Shown here one piece after another: positions 44,501 to 54,694 of a stretch of 64,000 bases of DNA. Made by a program: the position numbers and the translations under genes. Under the pieces are notes generated by a model, which was given only the letters and a program-made list of their open reading frames with translations, did no database searches and had not been told where the DNA came from. Location: positions 2,328,001 to 2,392,000 of the forward strand of contig NC_087389.1 in assembly GCF_963675165.1 (NCBI RefSeq), in the 5' to 3' direction. The DNA is from Halichondria panicea. Lineage: Eukaryota > Porifera > Demospongiae > Suberitida > Halichondriidae. Positions within the stretch are counted from its first letter, which is position 1, and every line of letters begins with the position of its first letter.

Positions 44501-46139
44501 TAAGAGTGGGCGTACGAAGTTAATTCTAGGATGTCTTCCAGTTCAAATAACTCTTTCTTCAACTGTTGACAAGCACCTCCTGTCAAGTCTGACTGATGTG
44601 TCCAACTTGGAGCATCCAAGAAAAAGACATTGTAGTGCTAAAGCTGAAGCTCAAATCAAATCACAATGCCAGAAGAAAGCACCTAGAGGTGATCCTAGCC
44701 TGATAACTCCAGCTCGATTTTGTTTAACATTTGAAGTACAAAAGGCAATTGCTCTAACAATATTCCAGAAATCAATCATAAATGACAGAATCGGTATCCT
44801 TGAAGCTACTGCGATGGCTTCAAAATTTACTGGAAAATTTTCCGAGGTGATTAGAAGATGGGCTATATGTCTGTTTTTGGTGATTTCTTTGCTACTGTGT
44901 CTTGTTTGGAAGATGTTGATGACGATGATCTTGATAGGGTTTTGTCTTCACAGAGAGGTTGTTACTCCAAATTTACATCTCTAATAAATGATGAACATTT
45001 TCGAAAAAAGGCAACAAAGTATGTAAGGGAAAATGGGTACAAAAAAGGAGAACCTAACTTGACTCTTTTGAAGTTCTGTGAGTGGGTTAAGGAATCTCAG
45101 CATGTAAAGATAAGCGAGCCATAAGCGAGCCTACAGCATCAGCATGGCTTCATAAATTAAGATTTTCATACAAACAGTTCAGTAAAGGCGTTTATTTTGA
45201 TGGTCACGATCGTCCAGATGTTATTGACTCTAGAAACAAGTACTGTGTGACCTCATGAACGAGCTTGAACCTCGTTTTGTGTCACGGAGTAGACGTACAC
45301 GAGAAATACCCATAATCAGGATATTCCACGACGAATCGACTTTTTACTCTAACGCTGATCAGTCTTTTCATTGGGCAGATGACAAATTGCAGGCTCTTAA
45401 GCAAAAGTCATTGGGACAGGCCATAATGGTATCTGATTTTATTGAAGAGCACGTGCATACCTTGAACACCAAAGTGAGGGGTACTGGAAAAATGAGCATA
45501 TGTTAAAACAAACTAAAAAAGCTATTAAAATATTTGAACGCAAGTATCCAAACTGTATTGCATTATTTTTATTCGATACGCACCTTCACACAAAAAGATG
45601 CCTGAAGACGCATTGAATGCAGATGCGATGCGATGAATGTCAACCAAGGGGGAAAGCAACCAGTAATGCGGTCAACAATTTATAATGGAGAAGTACAAGA
45701 AATGATTCTCCCTAGTGGAACCCCCAAAGGAATGAAAATGGTACTTGAGGAGAGAGGAGTATGTACTAAAAAATATGGTCGCAAAAGATATGACAAAAAA
45801 ACTAAAAGAGTACGAAGATTTTAGGAACAGTAAAACCATACTCTGTGAACTTATTGAGAATATGGGTCATATGTGCACCTTCATTCCCAAATTCCCAAGT
45901 TTCATTGTGAGCTTAATCCTATCGAACGGGTTTGGTGTCAAGCAAAAGTATACACACGATCACATGCTAATGGAAGCATAGTGAGACTCAGGAAAATTGT
46001 TCGAGAAGGTCTACAAATGGTTAGCAACGACTTAATTGCCAAGTATTTTGAGAAAAGCAAAGACTATGAACGAGCATATAGTGAAGGTTACACCACAGAA
46101 AATGTTGACAGTATAGTAAAGATATATAAAATCACATAG
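44500..46139 (+). pseudogene. DDE transposase (IS630/Tc1/mariner-like), frameshifted
   Basis: The N-terminal part has a Cys/Lys-rich, helix-turn-helix-like region (TPARFCLTFEVQKAIALTIF) and LTLLKFCEWVKESQHVKISE. It then reads SAWLHKLRFSYKQFSKGVYF, DGHDRPDVIDSRNKY and IFHDESTFYSNADQSFHW with the first catalytic Asp near 45330. The second is in LFLFD near 45575 and the third, Glu, in HCELNPIERVWCQAK near 45905. The C-terminus ends at TAG 46137. Frames change near 44860, 45125, 45240, 45490, 45580-45640 and 45800, several at direct duplications (taagcgagcc, gatgcgatgc, aattcccaa). Related proteins with an FVDGHERxDVV motif are widespread in fungi and invertebrates. Confidence 0.75.
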
Positions 46140-46164
46140 ACGAGTAATTAACACTGTTGTTTAT

Positions 46165-46880
46165 TATGATGAATCTGCATGGCTATAAGTAAGAGACTTT
46201 GTGGCATCTGAGTCAGTTGAATAACGTTTAGGAGACAAGATTGATACAGTAGCATCACTGTCAGAAATAACAATGACATCACCATGTAGTGTAGTTACAT
46301 CACTGTCGTTAGATGTTGAAGTAGCGTCACTATCTAAAGAGGGGGGGGGGGTTTTGGAGAAAGTACGCCAATATTGTCAGAGTCAGTACAGGGTAGCTTA
46401 ACACAAGGGATACTGATTCCAATACTGTCCTTATCTTGCTTAGTAATGGAGCCTCTTTTTATACCCACAGATACAATCTTCACAGATATCTTTGATTGAA
46501 TTTTAGTGTTCTCTCCGTGGTGGCTATCATCTTGTTGAAGATCAAATATCTGAAAATGAAAAAAAGCGATATTAGTTTTCTTATGCATTAGTTTTCTTAT
46601 GCTATATGAACAGACACACCTGTACTCCAGACAGCCTACATCTTACTATTCGTAAATGGTCTGGCTGACCAAAGAGTGACACACACATTGCAAACAGCGT
46701 TGCTCCACCTCCTACTCCCCCCAACATAATATATCCCTCCAGTCAATTTCCTACACACCAACCAAACATTGATACAGATATTTATATAACTAAGAAGTAC
46801 TTACCCCTTTGCAGACAACCCAGATCTTATAAGAGGAGCTATGGAAGCAGCATCCTCTCTGCATAGGTGTCCAAGCTTCT
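46165..46880 (-). CDS. Second gene of the long-TIR element, spliced, unrecognised
   Basis: Three exon candidates with good borders lie on the minus strand. The first is about 46880-46805 (GHLCREDAASIAPLIRSGLS, donor GTAAGT). The second is 46750-46620 (acceptor tggtgtgtag; LFAMCVSLFGQPDHLRIVRC; donor GTGTGT). The third is 46549-46165 (acceptor ttttcattttcag; FDLQQDDSHHGENTKIQSKI, then Ser/Asp-rich SDSDATVSILSPKRYSTDSD). A 12-base C run near 46350 causes a frame change in the third. Phases between exons 1 and 2 do not agree as written. The second exon faintly recalls an OTU-type protease start, but I would not name it. It is convergent with the transposase. Confidence 0.35.
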
Positions 46881-47094
46881 CAAACAACACCAAACAACAC
46901 AAAAACAGCAATACAATGGCTGTCATGAGAGTTGGTGGCCTCTAGCTTGAGCACAACTCTTAAACCAGCCCTTATTGACCTCTCTGATGTCATAGAAGTG
47001 CACACCCCTTACAATAGAAGGGAAAGAAGCCAACAGTACAGCCATGATGTTTTAGCTCTGCAAAGCCATGCAATAATTTCCTGCGCATCACATG

Positions 47095-47699
47095 AGTGGT
47101 GAAAGTGTCATCAATTTTGTGGTTAGCAGCTGTGATGTCATAAAAATGGTAGAAATAGTAGAATATGTAGTTTTTCAGTGATATCTCAACAATGGAATAA
47201 GCATAGATAATGTTCTTGGTATCAAAATGTAGCCCATTTATTTGTAAACTTACCATAGAACTTTGAAAACTAAGCTATAAATGTTTCAGAAAATATTACT
47301 CTAACCAAAAGTGTACCTAAAAACCAGTAAATCATGAATTATAGACACTGTGAGCATATTTAAGACCCATAAAGATTTAAGACCCATAAAGGGATGGTCA
47401 GGATACCTAAACCATTAAACTATTGTGTGATAAAAGTCTAAGACCTTAGCTGTTTAAGGTTAGTGTTTTATTACTCTAACCGATTACCCACTATAACAAT
47501 TTGCTGTTGTTCTATTAATCACCACAAACCCACCACCTTATGTTTCCATGGAAACATTTTTGGATATGTTGTAGTTCAGTCATTCATCTACACACAGGTA
47601 TCAACACTATTTCTTGGAAATGCTCCAATCAAAAGATATTTACATTTCAGTACAACTACTCACACATTTGTGGTAATCTACTCTCTAGACTCTCTAGAC
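47095..47699 (-). repeat. Right terminal inverted repeat
   Basis: Inverted copy of 43928-44500; see the element entry for its three small extra insertions. Confidence 0.85.
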
Positions 47700-47701
47700 T
47701 A

Positions 47702-48240
47702 AATGAACTGTAAGTATAGGATAGACTACACCTAAGATTAGAAAATGCTTGTAGTAATACTGCAATCTGATAGGTCACTGAGAGGTCCATTATTTCACTT
47801 ATGGACCTGAGGTCTTCTAAGTAGGTCTATTATACTGATTATGCCTACAGGCAAGATGATGTCAAGATTAACTTGTATGGAACATGGCAACATCACACAG
47901 TTTATGTTGAAGTCATAGTAACGATGATACAGTGCATCATTAAAAATTAATTTTTTTTTAGTTTTGCATTCTGCAGTGCCGCTTTGCAGCTTTTATCTCT
48001 CTCTTGCAGCTACAATAGCTAGTGCTCTAGTGCAGAGCTAACTACTATGACAATAGCAACTTTTTATTTGCAATGCGTGATTCTCAAGAAACAGAAACTG
48101 CCTTCATCAATGTGAGTTTTTTTTATGTAGACTAGCCAGAGCAAAGCTTTAACGTTGCTTGAGGCTTGTAGAAACTCTTGGTTTCAGAGTCTTCTTTGTA
48201 TTAATATAGCCTAGCTTGCTTAGCACTATTCTAAACCAGT
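47702..48240. other. No gene recognised
   Basis: AT-rich flank of the transposon; only very short frames. Confidence 0.3.
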
Positions 48241-48375
48241 TATAGGCCTCGTCAACGGTCACTATGGAGTTTTGAGACCCTCAGGCCCTTAGTAGCACCC
48301 TCGCTACGCTCGAGATGCTACAGCCTCGGGCCTTCAGGTCTCAAAACCCCATAGAGACCTTGGACTCAGTCTATA
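48241..48375. repeat. Fold-back element, 135 bp
   Basis: tataggcctcgtc.acggtc and ctatggagttttgagacc pair with ggtctcaaaaccccatag and the final gtctata. Arms are about 50 bp and the loop is built of cctcgctacgctcgag. Probably a MITE. Confidence 0.7.
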
Positions 48376-48382
48376 ACTATTA

Positions 48383-48497
48383 TGTAGAATATGCGTCTAT
48401 GTAACCTCCGCGGTTGCAGTTTGTGCCTCTAGCCCGAGGCGCAAAGCCGAGGGAATCTAACCGTAACCAAGGTGGTTACTAAGACGCATATTCTACA
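48383..48497. repeat. MITE-like inverted repeat, 115 bp
   Basis: The left end tgtagaatatgcgtct and right end agacgcatattctaca are perfect 16-bp inverted repeats, extended by gtaacc/ggttac. It begins 8 bp after the previous fold-back element. The tgtagaatatgc word recurs at 49094-49150. Confidence 0.75.
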
Positions 48498-49076
48498 AGT
48501 GGGTGTGGTCTATCTAACTTGGACTTCATTGCGAATGCGCGAGGCGTGGTTATAAAAAGCCAGGTTTGGTGCGTAGCAACAGAAATTGAATTTGTGCGAG
48601 CTGGACGAGCTGGAGAGCTGTGAGAGACACCAGTTGTGAGAGACACCAGTTGACAGAAAAAGATAAGAAGACGGCTTCAAAACAATGAAAAACTTAGTAA
48701 AGCTTGTGTAAAGCTTGTGAAACGCTTCTTGAAGATACTGGAAAGAACAGACAAGTAAAAAGAACCTAGAACTATGCTAGAACTGACTGCAACACTACAA
48801 GAAGAAGAATGAAGCTCTGTGGTGGAGTGGAGGGGGTATAGAGCAGACTGGACCGGCATGGAACCTTAAAAAACTCAATAGAAAGTGTCAAGCGACTGCT
48901 AAAGTGTTTTTGATGCTTCCTGGCCCCCCTTGCCCATGCCGAACTGGAAAAAGCAATACAAAGCAACAGTGGACATGGAAAGAATGGATATTGACTGAAT
49001 GCATTCTGTGTTTTTATAATGTTTTTGTCGTCATCTTGTCACTTTCACTAAAAATTTCATTTCAACTTTTGAGAAC

Positions 49077-49180
49077 TTCCTGCGTCCATTTCCTGTAGAA
49101 TATGTGTCCACTTCCTGTAGAATATGCGCCCATTTCCTGTAGAATAAGTACTTTCTTGTAGATTATGCTTCTTGTAGATT
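49077..49180. repeat. Short minisatellite
   Basis: Three copies of a unit of about 24 bp, cgtccatttcctgtagaata, followed by two copies of a shorter cttcttgtagattatgc unit. Confidence 0.7.
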
Positions 49181-49239
49181 ATGCTAATCTACTGTTTTTA
49201 GCCAATCAGATCAATTACAGATGATGTAATGTAGTCTAA

Positions 49240-49375
49240 GTAAGACTACATTACTACATGGCATTTGTTACAACTACGATCCATTTTGGTATTCCTACAT
49301 TTAAAGCGTCACTGTGGCATTTAATGTTGTATTTACATTTATAGCATATTTACATTTATAGCATTTAATGCTGTA
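49240..49375 (+). repeat. Dispersed repeat, copy 2
   Basis: Shares tacatggcatttgttacaac, the acgatccatttt word and attcctacatttaaagcgtc with 43700-43900 in the same orientation. The two copies flank the long-TIR element at a distance. Confidence 0.6.
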
Positions 49376-50375
49376 TTTTCTGAGAATAGGGTGAGTTGCA
49401 TGCCCTCTTCTCTGTATACGCCCTTAGCGTACTAAAATTAACCAGCCAGTTTTCAAAACTCAAATTTAATATTATCACCCGGCGGTCAGGTAAGACCGTT
49501 CACTTCAATCACGCGAGATGTGTACACGCGAGATGTGTATTTACACGTCATACTTGTTTTATCTGCACTGTTGAAGATCGGCGTTGCGCTATATAATTAT
49601 ATCAAGTCGGATGGCGGATGGCAAAGTTTTAATGCAGGAAGAAGTTTAAGATAAGGGATAAATGAAGGGGGAAGGGGGGAACAATAATCGATGATTTTGT
49701 GTATGTGTATGAATTTGAGTGGTGACGTCGTAGCTATTTTTTCTGTAGTTGGAGTGACTGCTGTCCCTTCATCATACTAGTATAGAGACGAGACGACGAG
49801 TTGCAAATTTTTGGAGGTGGGGCCTGGACCCCCCCCTAACCTTTTCGTATGAACCGTTAATTATAATAGGCGCCGTCCACACACTATCTTATCTTTTTTA
49901 GACACATACTAGTTAACCGAATAGCCGCGGTCATAGCGAACCTGCAGGTTGCAAACTAGTCAAGTCTCTGAGTTTTGAACGGAGCTCACAAGTAAAGGCC
50001 AATGCGCATTCAAACTGAATTGAGTGTGTCCACACCCACACCCACACCCAATGTGCCACAGGAACGACACAGGAACGACAGGAACGACACACTCAACGCT
50101 CAATGCAAGCATAAACTTGTAGCTGTACCCATCTAGCCAGTACACTATCACAAGCATGTAAGTTGAGAAAGATTTAACACCACAAAATAACAGGTCCATG
50201 AACAGAATTCATTTTAAAAAATCAAGCCATTGTTCTTGAGGTATATAGTTTTTAAACATCTGTTTTAAATGATTCAACTTCGTATCTTGGAGTGTTCGTA
50301 TCCTTCCTAGATCGACATAGTTCTAGTTCACGCCTGGAAAGCAATTAAACTCGGGAGTAATGGTTGATTGCTTTG
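49376..50375. other. No gene recognised
   Basis: Only short ORFs. (ca)-rich cccacacccacaccca lies near 50030 and ggaacgaca is repeated near 50062-50085. The minus strand at 50300-50220 may hold the tail of the next gene (RIRTLQDTKLNHLKQMFKNY). Confidence 0.25.
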
Positions 50376-50379
50376 GGGC

Positions 50380-51204
50380 TCCCGCTGTGTGAATCCTTTC
50401 CAGCATTTCCATGACGCTGATGAGGATAACGTACGTCAACCATTGAAGTATTAGGTATAGTTTTCCACCATTTCATAAAGGAAAGGTCACAGTCACATCC
50501 TTGTTATGCTCCTTGTGGCATAACAACACATTCACTGAGGCGTTCTTCCTCCAAGGCGTTCTTCCTCCACTTCTTCCTCCACTTCTTCTTCCTCCACTTC
50601 GGATTTTGTAATTGAACGAACAGGCTCATTACTCAATCTCTTCTTAATAGATCTTTGCCTGGATAGACGCTGGTGAGAAATTCCCAGGGCATGGTGTATG
50701 CAGCCAGAGCAGAAGTAAAAGTTACCTAGTGCGTCAAATACATTATTTCGAAGCCATTCGTTTTGTTTCACAAGATCTCGATATTGCTGACTTTCGGGTC
50801 GCTTTGGATGGGGATTGATGGTCTTTCGTCTTTCGTCGCTTAAGTTCAGATCCTTGCCTCTTCATCCTCTTAACCTCTTCATCCTCTTAAAAGTATCATA
50901 ATACTTACTAAGTATGGGGGCACAACTCTTGCATACTTTAGCATTCCAGTCACTAGGCTGAAAGTCACTTGGACCAGGTAGGTCATCAGTTTCCTCAAAG
51001 GAGGACTGAAGTTCAGAAGTGGTATGATTTTCTTGCCTCCCCTCTTAAGTACAATTCTTTTCTCTTAGCTCTTCTCTCCTTTCTGGAACCAGGAGAAGGT
51101 CCACTGGATTGCCTGACTTCATCTGAGTCATTTTGGCTAGAGGTATCTTCATTCTCACTCGATCCAGAGGGGGGACCCTCTCTAGCTCTTTTTCTAGCAG
51201 CCAT
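50380..51204 (-). pseudogene. Conserved-looking unnamed protein (SxSxNE-rich start, Cys region)
   Basis: The ATG at 51204 gives MAARKRAREGPPSGSSENED and a Ser/Glu-rich start; after a frameshift near 51040 it continues SSFEETDDLPGPSDF, DWNAKVCKSCAPILSKYYDT. A block at 50771-50590 reads KQNEWLRNNVFDALGNFYFC and SGCIHHALGISHQRLSRQRS, then SITKSEVEEEEVEEE. Further on, FMKWWKTIPNTSMVDVRYPH and QRHGNAGK are visible near 50470-50400. I recall this block order from uncharacterised multi-copy proteins of cnidarians and sponges, where two CxxC pairs precede the RLSRQRxIK string. The function is unknown and it is probably TE-borne. Three direct duplications (cttcttcctccact type, cctcttcatcctctta) break the frame. 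Confidence 0.45.
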
Positions 51205-51476
51205 ATTCTTTAAAATAGCTGTTTTTGACACGAGGAGCTTCCAGAAGCCTTACTCTGTCCACCTGTGACGTTTAGGGAGTCACCTGAGCTACAGTACAGT
51301 ATTGAAGATATAATGGAAGTATTCAGCATGCTTTTTACCAGATTTTCAATTGCGTTTTTTTCAATTTATGTGAACGTGTATAAGCTTCCATTTTTACTCT
51401 ATGCGCTCACATGTAGCTTCATTGCCTACACTGAGGCATCATCACCCTTTCAGTAACATTCATTTTTTTTTCTCAG

Positions 51477-51563
51477 GTCGCGTTGAAGGACGCTTTGAAG
51501 GACTGCGACTGCCTTTGCTTGTTGACAGTCTCCCTGGGTACACCATCAACCTATGTAGAAAAT
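51477..51563 (+). CDS. Candidate exon, 29 codons
   Basis: The acceptor tttttttctcag precedes it and donor GTAAGT follows. The frame VALKDALKDCDCLCLLTVSL joins in phase to the exon at 51712. Another frame (VEGRFEGLRLPLLVDSLPGY) is also open here but hits TAA at the junction. Confidence 0.35.
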
Positions 51564-51711
51564 GTAAGTATTACTATCTGTATCAAGCAATAATTATTAT
51601 ATCCCTAGCTCTTTGCTGGGGGGAGGAGAGCCTCACTGTCTGGTGGCATGCACGTATAGTAAAGAATTTGTTTGATATAGATGTACTGATATTCATATAA
51701 ATCCTTTTCAG

Positions 51712-51783
51712 AATCGAACTTTCGATGAATTTCCACAATGGCAGCTGTCTATTATTGGCAGCCGTCGAAAGCAAGCTTCCTAA
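51712..51783 (+). CDS. Candidate terminal exon
   Basis: The acceptor atccttttcag precedes it. The frame reads NRTFDEFPQWQLSIIGSRRK, QAS and a stop at 51781. With the previous exon it forms a short unrecognised C-terminus, divergent from the minus-strand gene at 50.4-51.2 kb. Confidence 0.35.
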   Translation, partial: NRTFDEFPQWQLSIIGSRRKQAS

Positions 51784-51789
51784 CTCTTC

Positions 51790-52648
51790 CACAACGTTCC
51801 CTGGAGTATGCTTACTGTAGCCGGCTGGCCTGGAGCTGAAAAGATTCCTTTATTATGCACTGCCTTTTGTATTTGTCAGCCATTTATTTTATTTTTTTGT
51901 TTTTTGTTTCTGCTTCTGGTAAAAAAGAAAAACTACCAAGAATGTATTTTGTGTATATTTTTTAGTGTTCAGTGTGTAGTGAATAGGTTCTGAGCGATTT
52001 TGCGCAAGAGAAAAAAACAGCTCGTTACTAAGGCTTGAATGAAAATTTAGGGGTCAAAGGTCGCGCCCACGGCAGCTCTTTTTATACTCAACTCGCTCAG
52101 AGTTCCGGAAGTTGCTAATCCGGTAATTAAAGCCAACATGCTCGTTTTAAAAAATCTGGAGGAATTCAAGACTGCTCATCTGTTTTCTCGGGATCAAGGT
52201 TGATCAAAAAAGACTGGTCAACCAAGATGCCAGATTCACAGCACTGCATGGTTCATATGGTGTTGCATTGCTACTGCTATCGAGATGTCAGTCGTGAAAC
52301 CTTTTTTTAGTTAACACTTAGGAATGTTAGTCCCTGCACGGCACTATACGATCTGAGATGCTTGACAGAGTTTAAGCAATCTCCACACAACAGCAATCTC
52401 CACACAACAGATTGGAAGCTCTACATTTAACAATGCAAAACAACAAAACAACAATGCAGAACAACAATGCAGAACAACAATAACGAATGTCATTACAAGC
52501 ATTCAGGTTCGAGGCTCGATATTCTTGACGTTGGTTCGTGGTCACGAAACTTCAAGAATCGGCATGTGCACAGGACAGCCTGTGGAAATGGTGGAGAAGG
52601 TTGACCCTGATAAATATACTATCTACATTATCTACATCATTATCTACA
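51790..52648. other. No gene recognised
   Basis: T-rich stretch 51880-51960, then unremarkable sequence with aacaacaatgcag-type repeats at 52430-52480. Confidence 0.3.
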
Positions 52649-52910
52649 TTAACCCTTTCCCCGCTGAAGCCGTCTTTTTCCGGCCGCACTACTGACTATT
52701 TTCAAAAAATTGTTGTCCCCGCTGTGTTGTAGCTATGCAAACACTGTAGGTACCAGCACATGCACATTGAGCTGCTCTTTCACATGGTATATTTAATATC
52801 TTGCCTCGAGGTACGCTTCGTGCAGTATTGCTGAAAGAAAAGTGACCGCACCTGACTAATCTTCAATTTTAGTACAACCTCAGTGAGGTTCTAGGGCAGC
52901 TAGACAGTAC
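52649..52910 (+). repeat. piggyBac-like end, second copy
   Basis: TTAA plus ccctttccccgctgaagccg opens a stretch that matches, in opposite orientation, 29032-28830 (shared words ggccgcactactgactattt, ctgaaagaaaagtgacc and gaggttctagggcagctaga). The other end of this copy was not found. A preceding array (tatctacat four times) abuts the TTAA. Confidence 0.65.
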
Positions 52911-53729
52911 AATGTACCATTGACAATATATTTCAGGTTGTGTATGCAGGACTCCTGTAATAATTGCTTAATTGACGGCATATAGTGGTCTGTGCCATAA
53001 TGAAAAAAGAATCTTCCCCCTTCCACCTCGCCAAAATGAGACTGAACATGTAAACACATGTTCCTGACATGTACATATGTTACACTGGACAATTCGACCT
53101 ACAGGAGCTCGAGTTGGGTTTCACCATAATTATACAATGACAAGACTGTCCGTTGTTAACTTAACATTACTACGCAGCCTTTTACAATCGAACAAGAACG
53201 TAATAATTTTTATAAGTTGTCTTTTAACCATCCTTTTCATGCATGCACTTGTCAATACATAATTATCTCTGTCAACCTGCATGATTGTAGATCTATATAA
53301 TTATCATAATTACTGTAAATACAATGATATACAACCAAGCCACTAGCTCTAGCTTATATTTACATGTCTGTACCAGATTATGTACAATGCTGAATCACAA
53401 CTGTACAGCTTCCGCACATACCCAGATGAAATGTACAAGTTCAATTGCACACAACTGTACGGACTTGTACACGGACACGGAACAGATCAGGACTTTTTGG
53501 TTGTGTATTTAGACTACTCCATCAATTAGACTACTCCATCAAGAACAAGAACCCACTATAGGAGGTACCTGAGGGATGCTTCAGCCCTCTTACCTCTTAC
53601 GCTATAAGAAGTTAGCAAGCAATAAGTCAGGTAAGGCTAGCATATTGCTTTAATAAATAATTAGGCCATGCAAATAGTGTGTGTGTGTGTATAGTTTAAT
53701 AATAATGCTAATAATGCTAATAATTGCAG
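52911..53729. other. No gene recognised
   Basis: AT-rich; short frames only. A (gt)6 run lies near 53675 and there are small direct repeats. Confidence 0.3.
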
Positions 53730-54070
53730 TGCCAAACCCTGCCAGCACTCTCCACGCCCACATCTTCACCAGCACTCTCCACACCCTCGATCGTCTTCAC
53801 CGCCCTCGTCTTCACCACTCTCCACGCCTTCAAAACTTCTGTATCCAGGTGCAAAGCCATCTGTACGTCCTCATATACTGCAATAGGAGCACTTCTAACT
53901 CTATTGATATTCATCTCCCCGAGCAAAATCTAATACCTCCCACCCTCTACAAATTGAAAAGGTTTTTCGAAAGACAAACTCCTGTTCACAGCCATAAGAA
54001 AACATGACGAACTCCATTCACCCACTGCCGACTTAGTGCATTTGAACATTTCAAAATCTGTGGAGTTCAA
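53730..54070 (+). CDS. Candidate exon before the GT-repeat intron
   Basis: The acceptor ctaataattgcag precedes it and donor GTAAGT follows. Its 3' third reads KGFSKDKLLFTAIRKHDELH, SPTADLVHLNISKSVEF. Its 5' part is an approximate repeat of caccctccacg/tcttcaccagcactctc with competing open frames (53681-54007, 53724-53933) and, in the frame that suits the 3' part, two stops. It may belong to the EnSpm-like relic downstream; the phase at the junction is not consistent as written. Confidence 0.3.
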
Positions 54071-54073
54071 GTA

Positions 54074-54356
54074 AGTGTGTATATGTGCGTGCGTGTTGTG
54101 TGAGGTGTATGCGTGTGTGTGTGTGTGTGCATGTGCGAGTTTGTGTGTGTGTGTGTGTGTTGTGTGTGTATGCGTGTGTGAGTATGCGTGTGTGAGTATG
54201 CGTGTCTGTGTGTGTGTGTGTGTGTGCATGTGCGAGTTTGTGTGTAGTGTGTGTGTGTATGCGTGTGTGAGTGTGAGTATGCGTGTGTGTATGCGTGTGT
54301 GTGCGTGCGTGTGTGCGAGTTTGTGTGTGCATGTGTGTGTGTGTGTGTTTTTCCGT
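54074..54356. repeat. Interrupted (GT)n microsatellite, about 280 bp
   Basis: GT runs are punctuated by gcatgtgcgagtttg and tatgcgtgtgtgag words, giving a higher-order period. It starts 4 bp after a GTAAGT donor and ends about 45 bp before an acceptor, so it would fill an intron. The long Cys/Val or His/Thr ORFs here are artefacts of the repeat. Confidence 0.9.
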
Positions 54357-54400
54357 GTGGTGCATGTGCAACAACCCTTAATGGCATAATTATCCTGCAG

Positions 54401-54690
54401 AAAACTCTAATTCACTCATTCAACTGCCTGAACTATCAACTGACGACGAAAAAAACTTGAGTGATGTTTGGGATGGAGCTGTATTACGTGAGGGATCTCT
54501 GGTGGGGATCGTCTTGCCCGTGTCCCTATCTTTAAGTCGTTAACTGTCAGTATGTGGCCAGTGTTCTTGGTGATCCTTAACCTCCCAGCTTAACCTCCCA
54601 GCTATAATTAGAACAAATGCTGAAAATGTGATATTGTCGGCAATTTGGATAGGTCCCTCAAAGCCGAACCTAAATAATATGTGACTTTAT
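54401..54690 (+). pseudogene. Second EnSpm/CACTA-like transposase fragment
   Basis: After tatcctgcag the frame reads NSNSLIQLPELSTDDEKNL and SDVWDGAVLRE. A shifted frame then reads SLTVSMWPVFLVILNLPA, and another IIRTNAENVILSAIWIGPSK. The order DGA...VSMWPVFLVILNLP...NAENVIL..W.GPSKP is that of an animal Transposase_21 subfamily distinct from the copy at 37.7 kb. The last frameshift sits at a 13-bp tandem duplication (aacctcccagctt, about 54583-54608); counted once, the frame is continuous. Confidence 0.55.
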
Positions 54691-54694
54691 AACA

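Larger units (their letters stand above)
43928..47699. mobile_element. DNA transposon with inverted repeats of about 600 bp
   Basis: The two ends are inverted copies starting gtctagag, flanked by TA (43926-43927 and 47700-47701), so this is a Tc1/mariner-superfamily-type insertion. The left arm runs to about 44500 and the right arm back to about 47095, nearly identical throughout. The right arm has an extra palindrome gtttccatggaaac near 47540, a 9-bp duplication of its terminal tctctagac, and a 16-bp duplication near 47375. Between the arms are a plus-strand DDE transposase and a minus-strand spliced ORF. Inverted repeats this long are unusual for the superfamily. Confidence 0.85.

Noticed and set aside
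46334-46360. Poly-C/G run as a regulatory or telomeric feature
   Set aside because: It lies inside the Pro-coding stretch of the minus-strand gene of the long-TIR element and simply causes a frame change.
46620-46750. OTU-type cysteine protease domain
   Set aside because: Only a faint resemblance in one exon; no catalytic Cys or His could be placed, so the gene is left unnamed.
54051-54389. ORFs of about 100 codons on both strands (Cys/Val-rich, His/Thr-rich)
   Set aside because: They are translations of the interrupted GT microsatellite in all frames and have no coding meaning.
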